From Dorea sp. AF36-15AT (GTDB lineage: Bacteria > Bacillota > Clostridia > Lachnospirales > Lachnospiraceae), in assembly GCF_003477705.1 (NCBI RefSeq), contig NZ_QUDV01000003.1, forward strand, positions 62,001-126,000: a stretch of DNA of 64,000 nucleotides. The letters run 5' to 3'. A program made the translations under genes and the position numbers. This document shows positions 26,427 through 35,889 of the stretch, piece after piece (the stretch's first letter is position 1; each line of letters starts with the position of its first letter). The notes beneath the pieces were generated by a model, which searched no databases, was not told the DNA's origin, and saw only the letters and a program-made list of their open reading frames with translations.

Positions 26427-27761
26427 ATGGAAGAGAATCAAAATGTTGAATGGAAAACGAAGTGGCGCGATGAATATTTAAAATGGATATGTGGGTTTGC
26501 AAATGCACAGGGTGGGAAAATCTACATAGGAACAGCAGACGATGGGACAATTGTTGGTGTGCAAAATAGTAAAGTATTGCTGGAAGATATTCCTAATAAA
26601 ATACAAACAATGCTTGGAATTGTGGCAGATGTAAATTTGTTGTCGTCAAATGATAAAGAGTATATTGAAATTATAGTGAAACCTAGTAATTTTCCTGTTA
26701 ATTATAAAGGGGAATATCATTATAGATCTGGCAGTACTAAACAGCAGTTAAAAGGAATTGCGCTTGCGGATTTCTTGGTAGAAAAAACAGGAGTTAGATG
26801 GGAAGATGTTCCAGTTCCCGGAATTGAAGTTGAAGATTTAGATAAGGATAGTTTTGACATTTTTAGAAGAGAAGCACTTCGGAGTAAAAGGATGACACAA
26901 GCAGACCTACGGATAAGTAATGAGGAGTTGATAGACAGTTTGGGTTTACAAACAGAAATTGGAATGAAGCGAGCAGCAATTATGATGTTTCACAGAAATC
27001 CCGAAAAATGGATTCCTGGATGTTATACCAAAATAGGAAAGTTTAGAAGTGCTTCGGATCTGCAATATCAAGATGAAGTACATGGTTCGTTGTTTTTGCA
27101 GGCAGATCGAGTGATTGAACTGATATATTTAAAGTATTTAAAGGCACCGATTACATACGATAATATGACCAGAATAGAAACATATCCATATCCTAAAGAT
27201 GCGGTAAGAGAAGCTTATTATAATGCACTGATTCATTCCTGTTGGTTTAGCGGAACTCCAATTCAGATTAGAATAGAAGAAGAGGCAATGTATATTAGTA
27301 ATGATTGTGTGTTCCCATTAGGCTGGACTGCGGAAACATTGATGCACAGACATAGGTCAAAACCATATAATCCGAGTATTGCAAACGCCTTTTTCAGAGC
27401 AGGTTATGTAGAAAGCTGGGGACGAGGAATTCAAAAGATATGTGAAAGCTGTAGGAATCATGGAACGGCACAGCCGGAATATTTTATTCATACTGAAGAT
27501 ATCATGGTGAAATTATCTGCGATTTCTCAAGAAGAAATAAAAAAAGTTTTAATCCGTCAACATGGCGGTTTAAATGGCGGTTTAGAAAATGAAATTATAC
27601 AGACGCTAACGGAAGAACCTGGAATTACTCAGAAAAAAATGTCAGAAAAACTTAATACTCCTGTAAGAACGATTCAACGAGCATTGAAGAAATTGCGAGA
27701 AGAAGGTCTTGTAGAGCGTGTGGGCGGGAAAAAGTATGGATATTGGGAAATACATAAATGA
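26427..27761 (+). CDS. Schlafen/AlbA_2-type ATP-binding transcriptional regulator
   Basis: 444 residues from the ATG at 26427 (AAGGAAG upstream). The N-terminal AlbA_2 domain begins NVEWKTKWRDEYLKWICGFANAQGGKIYIGTADDG. A degenerate HATPase-like region (AVREAYYNALIHSCW ... NAFFRAGYVESWGRGI) follows, then a C-terminal winged helix (GITQKKMSEKLNTPVRTIQRALKKL). Base composition is visibly more AT-rich than the neighbours, and codon use differs, suggesting horizontal gain. Its own promoter-like GTGACA/TACTAT lies in the gap before it. Confidence 0.8.
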   Translation: MEENQNVEWKTKWRDEYLKWICGFANAQGGKIYIGTADDGTIVGVQNSKVLLEDIPNKIQTMLGIVADVNLLSSNDKEYIEIIVKPSNFPVNYKGEYHYRSGSTKQQLKGIALADFLVEKTGVRWEDVPVPGIEVEDLDKDSFDIFRREALRSKRMTQADLRISNEELIDSLGLQTEIGMKRAAIMMFHRNPEKWIPGCYTKIGKFRSASDLQYQDEVHGSLFLQADRVIELIYLKYLKAPITYDNMTRIETYPYPKDAVREAYYNALIHSCWFSGTPIQIRIEEEAMYISNDCVFPLGWTAETLMHRHRSKPYNPSIANAFFRAGYVESWGRGIQKICESCRNHGTAQPEYFIHTEDIMVKLSAISQEEIKKVLIRQHGGLNGGLENEIIQTLTEEPGITQKKMSEKLNTPVRTIQRALKKLREEGLVERVGGKKYGYWEIHK

Positions 27762-27773
27762 CAGAAATTCCGG

Positions 27774-27802
27774 TTCATAAACCCTGCGTTATGTGCTATA
27801 AT
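27774..27802 (+). promoter_or_regulatory. asnS: asnS promoter
   Basis: TTCATA (27774-27779), 17-bp spacer ending TGC and TATAAT (27797-27802). The leader is short and carries no T-box. Confidence 0.55.
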
Positions 27803-27847
27803 AAGAAAGCATTTATAATGATACTATTTTAGAAGGAGTTATTTGGT

Positions 27848-29239
27848 ATGGATTTGTTAACAATCAGAGAATTATATAAAGACCAGGAGAAGTATCTGAA
27901 TCAGGAGATTACCATTGGGGGATGGGTAAGAAGTATCCGTGATTCCAAGACTTTTGGATTTATCGTAGTAAATGACGGAACATATTTTCAGCCGTTACAG
28001 GTAGTGTACAGCGACAAGCTGGACAACTTTGCTGAGATCTCTAAGATGAATGTCGGAGCAGCAATCATTGTGAAGGGTACACTGGTAGCAACTCCACAGG
28101 CAAAGCAGCCATTTGAGATCCAGGCAGAAGAAGTACAGATCGAGGGAGCATCCGCACCGGATTATCCGTTGCAGAAGAAGCGTCACAGCTTTGAGTATCT
28201 GCGTACCATCAGCCACCTGAGACCACGTACAAATACATTCCAGGCAGTGTTCCGCGTACGTTCACTGACAGCATATGCAATTCACAAGTTCTTCCAGGAG
28301 AGAGGATTTGTATATGTTCACACACCACTGATCACTGCAAGTGACTGTGAGGGCGCAGGTGAGATGTTCCAGGTAACTACACTGGATATGGATAATGTGC
28401 CTAAGACAGATGACGGCAAAGTAGATTACGCACAGGATTTCTTCGGCAAGCAGACAAGCCTTACCGTAAGTGGACAGCTGAATGGCGAGACTTATGCACA
28501 GGCATTCCGTAACATTTATACATTTGGACCGACATTCCGTGCAGAGAATTCTAATACGACACGTCATGCGGCAGAGTTCTGGATGATTGAGCCGGAGATC
28601 GCATTTGCAGATCTGGAAGACGATATGGAATTAGCAGAAGCTATGCTGAAATATGTCATTACTTACGTAATGGAGAATGCACCGGAAGAGATGAAGTTCT
28701 TTAATTCATTTGTAGACAAGGGACTGATCGACCGTCTGGAGAATGTGGTATCTTCTGACTTCGCAAGAGTGACTTATACAGAAGCTGTTGAGATGCTGGA
28801 GAAGCACAATGACAAATTCGATTACAAGGTATCCTGGGGCGTTGACCTGCAGACAGAGCATGAGCGTTATCTGACAGAGCAGGTATTTAAGCGTCCGGTA
28901 TTTGTAACAGATTATCCGAAGGATATCAAAGCATTCTATATGAAGATGAATGATGATAATAAGACTGTGGCAGCAGTAGACTGTCTGGTACCTGGCATCG
29001 GTGAGATCATCGGAGGAAGCCAGAGAGAAGACGATTACGAGAAGCTGGCAGCGCGTATGGAAGAACTGGGTATGAAGACAGAGGATTATCAGTTCTACAT
29101 GGATCTTCGTAAATACGGTTCTACCCGCCATGCCGGATTCGGACTGGGATTTGAAAGATGCATCATGTACCTGACCGGTATGAGCAATATCCGTGACGTA
29201 ATCCCATTCCCAAGAACAGTAAACAATTGCGAGTTATAA
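27848..29239 (+). CDS. asnS: Asparaginyl-tRNA synthetase
   Basis: 463 residues, normal length. N-terminal OB-fold anticodon-binding domain ([19 protein letters not shown]), class II motif 2 ([21 protein letters not shown]) and motif 3 ([15 protein letters not shown]). Charges tRNA-Asn in the cytoplasm. Preceded by a strong Shine-Dalgarno GAAGGAG. Confidence 0.97.
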   Translation: MDLLTIRELYKDQEKYLNQEITIGGWVRSIRDSKTFGFIVVNDGTYFQPLQVVYSDKLDNFAEISKMNVGAAIIVKGTLVATPQAKQPFEIQAEEVQIEGASAPDYPLQKKRHSFEYLRTISHLRPRTNTFQAVFRVRSLTAYAIHKFFQERGFVYVHTPLITASDCEGAGEMFQVTTLDMDNVPKTDDGKVDYAQDFFGKQTSLTVSGQLNGETYAQAFRNIYTFGPTFRAENSNTTRHAAEFWMIEPEIAFADLEDDMELAEAMLKYVITYVMENAPEEMKFFNSFVDKGLIDRLENVVSSDFARVTYTEAVEMLEKHNDKFDYKVSWGVDLQTEHERYLTEQVFKRPVFVTDYPKDIKAFYMKMNDDNKTVAAVDCLVPGIGEIIGGSQREDDYEKLAARMEELGMKTEDYQFYMDLRKYGSTRHAGFGLGFERCIMYLTGMSNIRDVIPFPRTVNNCEL

Positions 29240-29282
29240 GCAATTACAGATGATGATGCCGCAGACTGACAGGAGGGATAGT

Positions 29283-29972
29283 ATGAATATATTAGTAGTA
29301 GATGACGAAAGAGAAATAGCAGATGTTATCGAACTGTATCTTCAGAATGATCAGTATTCGGTATTTAAGTTTTATACGGGACAGGACGCATTGGACTGCA
29401 TCCGGGATAAGAAGATTGATCTGGCGATTCTGGATGTGATGCTTCCGGATATTGATGGCTTCCAGATTCTGAAGAAGATCCGTGAGAAGTATACATTTCC
29501 GGTTATCATGCTGACGGCGAAGACCGAATATATGGATAAGATCACGGGACTTACGTTGGGAGCGGATGATTATATGCCGAAGCCATTTAACCCATTGGAG
29601 CTGGCTGCGAGAGTCAAGGCGCAGCTCCGCCGGTATACGCAGTACAATGAAGTGGGTAAGGATGCCGGGGATGTGCTCGATGTGGGTGGTCTGTCCTTGA
29701 ACCGTACCTCGCACGAGTGTATTTACAATGAGGTACCGCTGACACTGACACCGATTGAATTTGATATTCTGTGGCTGCTCTGTGAGAACCGGGGCAAGGT
29801 GATCAGTTCGGAAGAATTATTTGAAAAAGTATGGAATGAAAAGTACTATAAGAACAGTAATAATACGGTAATGGTGCATATCCGGCATCTCCGTGAGAAG
29901 CTGAGTGCGCCGACCGGTAACTCGGATTTCATTAAGACCGTATGGGGAGTAGGATACAAAGTTGAAGAATAA
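29283..29972 (+). CDS. VanR-like response regulator
   Basis: 229 residues from the ATG at 29283 (AGGAGGG upstream). Receiver domain with DDE (7-9), D51 in LAILDVMLPDIDG and K in YMPKPFNP; winged-helix output ending VWGVGYKVEE. The N- and C-domain sequences resemble VanR and its chromosomal relatives. The kinase gene starts within its last codons. No resistance genes (vanH, vanA, vanX) are nearby, so a cell-envelope role other than vancomycin resistance is likely. Confidence 0.9.
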   Translation: MNILVVDDEREIADVIELYLQNDQYSVFKFYTGQDALDCIRDKKIDLAILDVMLPDIDGFQILKKIREKYTFPVIMLTAKTEYMDKITGLTLGADDYMPKPFNPLELAARVKAQLRRYTQYNEVGKDAGDVLDVGGLSLNRTSHECIYNEVPLTLTPIEFDILWLLCENRGKVISSEELFEKVWNEKYYKNSNNTVMVHIRHLREKLSAPTGNSDFIKTVWGVGYKVEE

Positions 29973-31188
29973 TTATCGTAAGTTAAAGTTCAGTATTCTG
30001 CTGGAGACGGTGCTGATCACGGCACTGACTGTATTGGTTGGCGGCTTTCTTCTTAATTATGTGGTGGACGGAATTTACAACGACTCCTTTGCAAAGGGGT
30101 TTGTCAAGTTCATGGAAACCTTTCATATGGAAGAACAGACCGCCATTCATTTATATTGGAGACTGATTGGGAATAACAAGATCTTCTTTTTGATCATGGG
30201 ATTCCTTCTGCTTTTTGCGCTGTTTTTCTACATTGCACTGACGCAGATGACGAGATATCTGGATCAGGTAGGAGATGGCATAGAGAATATTCTGTCGGAA
30301 TCGTCTGAGCCGATTCATCTGATCACAGAGCTGAAGCCGATCGAGATCCGTCTGAATGAGATCAAGGCAACGCTGAAACGGCAGGAGCTGGAAGCAGTGG
30401 AGAGCGAAAAGCGTAAGAATGATATGGTGCTCTTTCTGGCGCATGATCTGAAGACGCCGCTGACATCGGTGGTGGCGTATCTGACCATGCTTGACAGCCA
30501 TCCGGATATGTCGGTAGAGGAACGTGCCAAGTACACACACATTTCTCTGGAAAAAGCGATTCGTCTGGGTGATCTGATCAACGAGTTTTTTGATATTACC
30601 AAGTTCAGTTTGCAGGAATTTGAACTGGAGCCGGTAGATCTGAATCTGTCTATGATGCTGGAGCAGATTGCCGACGAGTTATATGGAGTGCTTCAGAAGA
30701 AGCATCTGACTTGTGAGGTGGAAGCAGAGGATGATCTGGAAGTGGAGGGAGATCCTGACAAGCTGGCTCGTGTATTTGACAATATTCTCAGGAATGCTGT
30801 GGCATACTGTTATGAGAACACAACGATTCGCATTGATGCGCATAGAAAGCGTGGCGATGTAGAGATTATATTTCAGAATGAGGGTAAGAAGATTCCCGGC
30901 GCCAAGCTGCAGACGATTTTTGAAAAATTCTATCGCCTGGATGATTCCCGTTCTACTGAGACGGGCGGTGCGGGACTGGGACTTGCCATTGCCCGTGAGA
31001 TCGTAGAGCTTCACGGAGGTCGTATCATAGCCAAGAGTGATGATAATAAGACGCAATTTATAGTAACGCTGCCATCGAAGAGCAAGCAGGAAGAAGGAGA
31101 CAGCGATGAGGTTCATACACATAGCGGACGTGCATCTAGGCGCAAGTCCGGACGCAGGAAAAAAGTACAGCGAAAAAAGAAAAAATGA
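29962..31188 (+). CDS. VanS-like sensor histidine kinase
   Basis: 408 residues starting at TTG, overlapping the regulator by 11 nt. Two membrane helices (about 11-32 and 73-95) flank a ~40-residue outer loop. Kinase core: H161 in FLAHDLKTPLTS, N-box DNILRNAVAYC, G-box GGAGLGLAIA. The last ~27 residues, rich in Lys and Arg, are encoded inside the start of the next gene in another frame. The short sensor loop suggests sensing in or near the membrane. Confidence 0.88.
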   Translation: MKNNYRKLKFSILLETVLITALTVLVGGFLLNYVVDGIYNDSFAKGFVKFMETFHMEEQTAIHLYWRLIGNNKIFFLIMGFLLLFALFFYIALTQMTRYLDQVGDGIENILSESSEPIHLITELKPIEIRLNEIKATLKRQELEAVESEKRKNDMVLFLAHDLKTPLTSVVAYLTMLDSHPDMSVEERAKYTHISLEKAIRLGDLINEFFDITKFSLQEFELEPVDLNLSMMLEQIADELYGVLQKKHLTCEVEAEDDLEVEGDPDKLARVFDNILRNAVAYCYENTTIRIDAHRKRGDVEIIFQNEGKKIPGAKLQTIFEKFYRLDDSRSTETGGAGLGLAIAREIVELHGGRIIAKSDDNKTQFIVTLPSKSKQEEGDSDEVHTHSGRASRRKSGRRKKVQRKKKK

Positions 31189-32167
31189 GATCTGGGACAG
31201 CTTTCGCAAAGTGATCGAGGTGTGCCGCAGAGAGGAGACAGATCTGCTGCTGATTGCAGGAGATCTTTTTCACAGACAGCCGCTGCTTCGGGAACTGAAG
31301 GAAGTGGATGCCATGTTTGGAAGCATTCCGCATACACAGGTGGTGCTTGTGGCGGGCAATCATGACTATATTAAAAAGCAGTCATATTACCGTAATTATG
31401 CGTGGAATCAGAATGTGCACATGATCTTATCGGATGAAGTGTCGTGTATTCAGTTACCGACCATGAATCTGGCTGTGTATGGATGCAGCTATTATGAAAA
31501 AGAGAATCAGGAGTCGTTATATGAGCAGATAGAGTTAAAGGATATCTGCAGATATCATATTCTGCTGGCACATGGCGGGGATGCATCTCATTTGCCATTC
31601 CGCAAAACGGTTGTAGATGAGATTGGATTCGACTATGTGGCGTTGGGACATATCCACAAGCCAGAAGTGCTGATTCCAAACCGTATGGCATATGCTGGCG
31701 CGTTGGAGCCGATCGATCGCAATGATATCGGCGCGCATGGATTTGTGCGGGGAATTCTGGATCCGAGTGGATGCCGCATTTCTTTCGTGGAACATGCGGA
31801 ACGCGAATATGTACATCTGGATGTACCGGTGGATGAAAAGATGACTGGCTATGATCTGCATACCAGGATTGACGAACTGATTGGTCAGAGGGGTGTACAG
31901 AATATGTATTGTCTGAGCCTGGAAGGCAGGCGTGATCCGGATGTGGCATTTGATCTGAGTCAGATGGATACTTTTGGAAATGTGCTGGAGATCATGGATC
32001 ATACCAGACCGGCATATGACTATGAGAAACTTCTGGGACGCAATCAGGAGAATCTGTTGGGGCGCTATATCGCAAGCTTTGAAGGCGCAGAAGCCGACAG
32101 CACGGAATACGCAGCTTTATGCGAGGGAGTGCAGGCGCTGCTTGATACAAGGAGAGAACAGACATGA
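31106..32167 (+). CDS. SbcD/YhaO-like metallophosphoesterase
   Basis: 353 residues. Calcineurin-type phosphoesterase motifs: FIHIADVHLGA, LLIAGDLFH, VLVAGNHDY, LLAHGG and ALGHIHKP. All metal ligands are present. Expected to be a Mn-dependent DNA nuclease working with the SbcC-like ATPase that overlaps its 3' end by 4 nt. The first 83 nt overlap the kinase gene. Confidence 0.88.
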   Translation: MRFIHIADVHLGASPDAGKKYSEKRKNEIWDSFRKVIEVCRREETDLLLIAGDLFHRQPLLRELKEVDAMFGSIPHTQVVLVAGNHDYIKKQSYYRNYAWNQNVHMILSDEVSCIQLPTMNLAVYGCSYYEKENQESLYEQIELKDICRYHILLAHGGDASHLPFRKTVVDEIGFDYVALGHIHKPEVLIPNRMAYAGALEPIDRNDIGAHGFVRGILDPSGCRISFVEHAEREYVHLDVPVDEKMTGYDLHTRIDELIGQRGVQNMYCLSLEGRRDPDVAFDLSQMDTFGNVLEIMDHTRPAYDYEKLLGRNQENLLGRYIASFEGAEADSTEYAALCEGVQALLDTRREQT

Positions 32168-33690
32168 AGCTTAGGGAACTGAAACTGAAGAATTTCGGCA
32201 AATTTCATGATAAGAGCATTCAGCTTCAGGATGGGATCAATGTAATCTGTGGGGAGAATGAATCCGGCAAGACTACAATGCATACTTTTATTAAGGCAAT
32301 GTTGTTTGGACTGGAGCGCGGACGCGGACGGGCGTCGGCGAAGGATACATTTTCCAGATATGAACCCTGGGAATACGGTAATTATTATTCGGGGGAACTG
32401 AAGTTTCAAAGCAATGAGAAAGATTTTTGTTTGCAAAGAAATTTTGATAAATATTCCAAGAGCGTTAAGTTATATTGTGAAACGGATGGCGAAGAATTAT
32501 CTCCCGAGGATGGAGACCTGGAGATGGTGTTGGATGGACTGACAGCGTCGTCTTATGAGAACACACTGTGTATCGGGCAGCTCCATGCAGCGACGAACCA
32601 GGCACTGGCTGCGGAACTTAAGAATTATGCGACTGGTTATTATATGACCGGAGACAGTGATATTGATGTGTCAGCAGCGCGAGCGGAATTATTTGAGAAG
32701 AAGAAGGAAGCTGACCGGGAAGCAAGGGAGATGCTGCAGCGCAAAGAGCGTAAGAGGGAGGCGTTAGAACAGGAAGCGGCACATATATGGAGAGACATTC
32801 ATTATATGGACAGCGAGTTAAAGGAAGTAGAACTGGAATTACAGTACCGGGATGTGGATGAAGTGGAAGAAGAACCGGCAGAAGAAGTGCCGACATCCAG
32901 GTGGAGAGTGCATCCACTGGAAATTGTGGCAATTATAGGTGCCTGTATCCTGCTTTTGTGTGTGTTGCCTGGTCCGTGGAATTCGCTGGTCACGACTGTA
33001 GTTATCGTGCTTGGAATCATCTATATCTGGAACAGGATGAAGGTCGGCAAGCGGAAAGCGAAGACAGAAGAAGTGGCAGAAGAACTGGATGTCGGGGAAG
33101 AGCTGATATCGACAGAGAAGCTTCGGTGGAAGAAAGAACAACTGACCAATATGCGTAAGGAAAAGCAGATTGAATATGAGAATCTTCAGGAAAGTCTCCG
33201 GGAACTGGATCATATGAGTATGGATTACAGGGAAGTGGACCGTAAGAGAGAAGCACTTATGCTGGCAATCAGTCGTCTTGACATGCTGACTTCGGAAATG
33301 CAGAAGCAGATGGAACAGGTGCTGAACCGTAAAGCATCTGCGGTCATGGAGAAGCTGACGGATGGAAGATACAGCCGTCTGGTGATTAATGATTCTCTGC
33401 ACATGCATGTATGGCATGAGAATCAGCAGATCGCGGTAGAACAGCTCAGCCAGGGAACGTTGGAACAGATTTATTTTGCGTTGCGGATGGCAGTAGCAGA
33501 TCTTCTGTATGCGGAAGATTATCCGATTATTCTGGACGATACCTTTGCATATTATGATGATACCAGACTGGAACGGGCAATGGCGTGGCTTGCAGAATCG
33601 GGAAGACAGGTGCTTTTATTTACCTGTCATCACAGAGAAGGAGAACTGTTGAAAAAAATGAATATTGCTTATACAGATATAAGACTATAA
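32164..33690 (+). CDS. SbcC/YhaN-like ATPase with central membrane segment
   Basis: 508 residues, about half the usual SbcC/YhaN length. N-terminal P-loop CGENESGKTT, a short coiled-coil, two closely spaced hydrophobic helices (about 258-292), a second short coiled-coil, then an ABC-type signature LSQGTLEQIYFALRMA and Walker B PIILDDTFAYYDD. The membrane hairpin in place of a long zinc-hook arm would tether the complex to the membrane. Partner of the upstream phosphoesterase. Confidence 0.82.
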   Translation: MKLRELKLKNFGKFHDKSIQLQDGINVICGENESGKTTMHTFIKAMLFGLERGRGRASAKDTFSRYEPWEYGNYYSGELKFQSNEKDFCLQRNFDKYSKSVKLYCETDGEELSPEDGDLEMVLDGLTASSYENTLCIGQLHAATNQALAAELKNYATGYYMTGDSDIDVSAARAELFEKKKEADREAREMLQRKERKREALEQEAAHIWRDIHYMDSELKEVELELQYRDVDEVEEEPAEEVPTSRWRVHPLEIVAIIGACILLLCVLPGPWNSLVTTVVIVLGIIYIWNRMKVGKRKAKTEEVAEELDVGEELISTEKLRWKKEQLTNMRKEKQIEYENLQESLRELDHMSMDYREVDRKREALMLAISRLDMLTSEMQKQMEQVLNRKASAVMEKLTDGRYSRLVINDSLHMHVWHENQQIAVEQLSQGTLEQIYFALRMAVADLLYAEDYPIILDDTFAYYDDTRLERAMAWLAESGRQVLLFTCHHREGELLKKMNIAYTDIRL

Positions 33691-33748
33691 AGAAAGGGAG
33701 TCATCACTTCTTGAAACGATGTTCATGAAGTAGTGACTCTCTTTCTTT
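33689..33748. terminator. Long bidirectional terminator
   Basis: AAAGAAAGGGAGTCATCACTTC pairs, with a few mismatches, with the mirror at 33727-33748. It separates convergent transcripts. Confidence 0.75.
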
Positions 33749-33792
33749 GGTTGGCTGACCCCGAGTATTGTGCCTCTCTCTGATATCAAAAC

Positions 33793-34071
33793 CTATGCTG
33801 TCTCCTGGGAATCTTCCTGCATAGCTTCTTCGTATTTTCTGAGAATTATGCTCTGAATCCGCTCTCTTGTGCCAGAGTTGATTGGATGCGCAACATCCCG
33901 ATATTCACCGTCCGCTGTCTTCTTGCTAGGCATTGCAATGAAAAGCCCCTTTTCCCCCTCAATCACTTTGATATCATGTACTACGAACTCTTCATCCATA
34001 GTAATAGATACCACAGCTTTGAGCTTTCCCTCCTTTGCAACTTTGCGCACACGTACATCTGTAATCTGCAT
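33793..34071 (-). CDS. spoVG: Septation/stage V sporulation protein SpoVG
   Basis: 92 residues from the ATG at minus-strand 34071, behind AAAGGAGCT. Whole-length Spo[48 protein letters not shown] and [15 protein letters not shown]. It is a small RNA/DNA-binding global regulator in Firmicutes. A longer frame to 34155 has no better ribosome site. Confidence 0.96.
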   Translation of the reverse strand: MQITDVRVRKVAKEGKLKAVVSITMDEEFVVHDIKVIEGEKGLFIAMPSKKTADGEYRDVAHPINSGTRERIQSIILRKYEEAMQEDSQETA

Positions 34072-34180
34072 GGCGTATTCAGCTCCTTTCTCCGGCAATA
34101 GTTCTAGCCGGCATTCCTCTATTCTTTTTATCCCACTATTGTTACAGCACATCAATGACTGTTAATAATGATATATGTCA

Positions 34181-34209
34181 AGTATAGCATAGATTGCTCT
34201 GCGTGTGAA
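34181..34209 (-). promoter_or_regulatory. spoVG: spoVG promoter
   Basis: On the minus strand TTCACA, 17-bp spacer ending TGC and TATACT. The gap 34072-34383 also holds the divergent murC promoter and nothing else I can name. Confidence 0.55.
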
Positions 34210-34320
34210 CAAATATTACAAAAAAAATATAAAATAGCAAAGAAAATTGTTTAAAATTTACAAGAGTAAGTGCAGTTTATTTTTGCAAAGAGAAACATGA
34301 TGTTTTATGACGTTTACAGC

Positions 34321-34349
34321 TTGGATTTTTTTAAATATATGTTTATAAT
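34321..34349 (+). promoter_or_regulatory. murC: murC promoter
   Basis: TTGGAT (34321-34326), 17-bp spacer and TATAAT (34344-34349), 35 nt before the murC ATG. Confidence 0.6.
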
Positions 34350-34383
34350 AAGATAGATAGAATAGGCTAGGAGGCTTTGATTA

Positions 34384-35763
34384 ATGTATAAGATTAATTT
34401 TGGAGAGCCAATCCATGTGCATTTTATTGGCATTGGCGGAATAAGCATGAGCGGACTTGCAGAGGTATTGTTAAAAGAGGGATTTGCAGTATCGGGATCT
34501 GATGCCAAAGAGTCAGCTCTGACAGACCATCTTGAACAGATGGGAGCAAAAGTGTTTTATGGACAGAAAGCGTCCAATATTATAGACGGAATTGATGTAG
34601 TAGTATATACAGCTGCAATCCATGAAGATAACGAAGAATTTATGGAGGCAAAGAGACAGAAGCTTCCAATGCTCAGTCGTGCAGAACTTCTGGGTCAGTT
34701 GATGCGTAATTATGATATGCCGATCGCAGTATCAGGTACCCATGGTAAGACAACTACGACATCTATGCTGTCACAGATTCTGTTGGCAGATGATCAGGAT
34801 CCGACATTATCGGTAGGAGGTATCCTGAAGGCAATTGGCGGTAATATCCGTGTTGGAGATTCAGAACTCTTTGTGGCGGAGGCATGTGAGTATACCAACA
34901 GTTTCCTGCATCTGTTTCCGAAGCTTGCGATTATCCTGAATATTGATGCGGATCATCTGGACTTCTTTAAGGACCTTCAGGATATCCGTAATTCGTTCCG
35001 CAAGTTTGCTGAATTACTTCCGGAAGATGGTGTGCTGGTAATCAATCAGCAGATTCCGAATGTGGAAGAGATTACAGATGGTCTGGCATGTAAGGTGGTA
35101 ACCTTTGGCACGGATCCGTCCGCAGATTACAGCGCAGCAGACATTGCACATGACGAAGTGGGAGATTCTTCCTTCAATGTGATGCATGACGGACAGAAGA
35201 TGGGACGCATGGCACTTTCTGTGACAGGTGAGCACAATGTGCTGAATGCATTGTCAGCCATTGCGGCAGCAGATATTCTGGGTATTCCATTTGTGTCTAT
35301 GCAGAAAGGTCTGAAGGAGTTCCGTGGAACGAATCGTAGATTTGAATATAAAGGTACAAAAAATGGATTCACGATCATAGATGATTATGCACATCATCCG
35401 ACCGAGATCCGGGCAACACTGACAGCAGCAGAGAATTACCCGCATAAAGAAGTGTGGTGTATTTTCCAGCCACATACCTACACCAGAACCAAGGCATTAT
35501 TTGATGAGTTTGTTGATGCACTTTCTACAACAGACCATGTGATTCTGGCAGATATCTATGCTGCAAGAGAGACGGATACACTGGGGGTATCCTCAGAACA
35601 GATCGCAGAAGCATTGAAGAAAAAAGGCTGTGACGCATATTATCTGCCGTCTTTTGAGAAGATCGAAGAATTCGTTCTGGAAAGATGTCAGAAGGGGGAT
35701 GTGTTGATAACTATGGGAGCCGGAGATGTTGTAAATATAGGAGAAAAGCTCCTTCAGGACTAG
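34384..35763 (+). CDS. murC: UDP-N-acetylmuramate--L-alanine ligase
   Basis: 459 residues. Mur-ligase order: N-terminal UDP-binding FIGIGGISMSGLAEVL, ATP P-loop SGTHGKTTTTSML, a central AEACEYTNSFLHL segment and C-terminal FQPHTYTRTKALFDEF. It adds L-Ala to UDP-MurNAc in peptidoglycan precursor synthesis. Single gene, AGGAGG Shine-Dalgarno. Confidence 0.97.
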   Translation: MYKINFGEPIHVHFIGIGGISMSGLAEVLLKEGFAVSGSDAKESALTDHLEQMGAKVFYGQKASNIIDGIDVVVYTAAIHEDNEEFMEAKRQKLPMLSRAELLGQLMRNYDMPIAVSGTHGKTTTTSMLSQILLADDQDPTLSVGGILKAIGGNIRVGDSELFVAEACEYTNSFLHLFPKLAIILNIDADHLDFFKDLQDIRNSFRKFAELLPEDGVLVINQQIPNVEEITDGLACKVVTFGTDPSADYSAADIAHDEVGDSSFNVMHDGQKMGRMALSVTGEHNVLNALSAIAAADILGIPFVSMQKGLKEFRGTNRRFEYKGTKNGFTIIDDYAHHPTEIRATLTAAENYPHKEVWCIFQPHTYTRTKALFDEFVDALSTTDHVILADIYAARETDTLGVSSEQIAEALKKKGCDAYYLPSFEKIEEFVLERCQKGDVLITMGAGDVVNIGEKLLQD

Positions 35764-35795
35764 TTATCCACATTATCCACATGAATTTATCAACA
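35764..35795 (+). promoter_or_regulatory. Cluster of three DnaA boxes
   Basis: Two perfect TTATCCACA boxes abut at 35764-35772 and 35773-35781, and TTATCAACA (one mismatch) lies at 35787-35795, all in the same orientation. They sit upstream of a TGCTATAAT promoter element for the dnaD-like gene. DnaA control of this primosome operon is inferred. Confidence 0.7.
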
Positions 35796-35889
35796 AAAAA
35801 GACAGATTTTGCGTGAAAAAAAACTTTTTCGGTTTATTCCTCGATGCTATAATGTGTATGCTATGAGATGAGAGACGAGGAAGATCGAG

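Noticed and set aside
29283..31188. Vancomycin-resistance locus
   Set aside because: Only VanR/VanS-like regulators are present; no ligase, dehydrogenase or dipeptidase genes are nearby.
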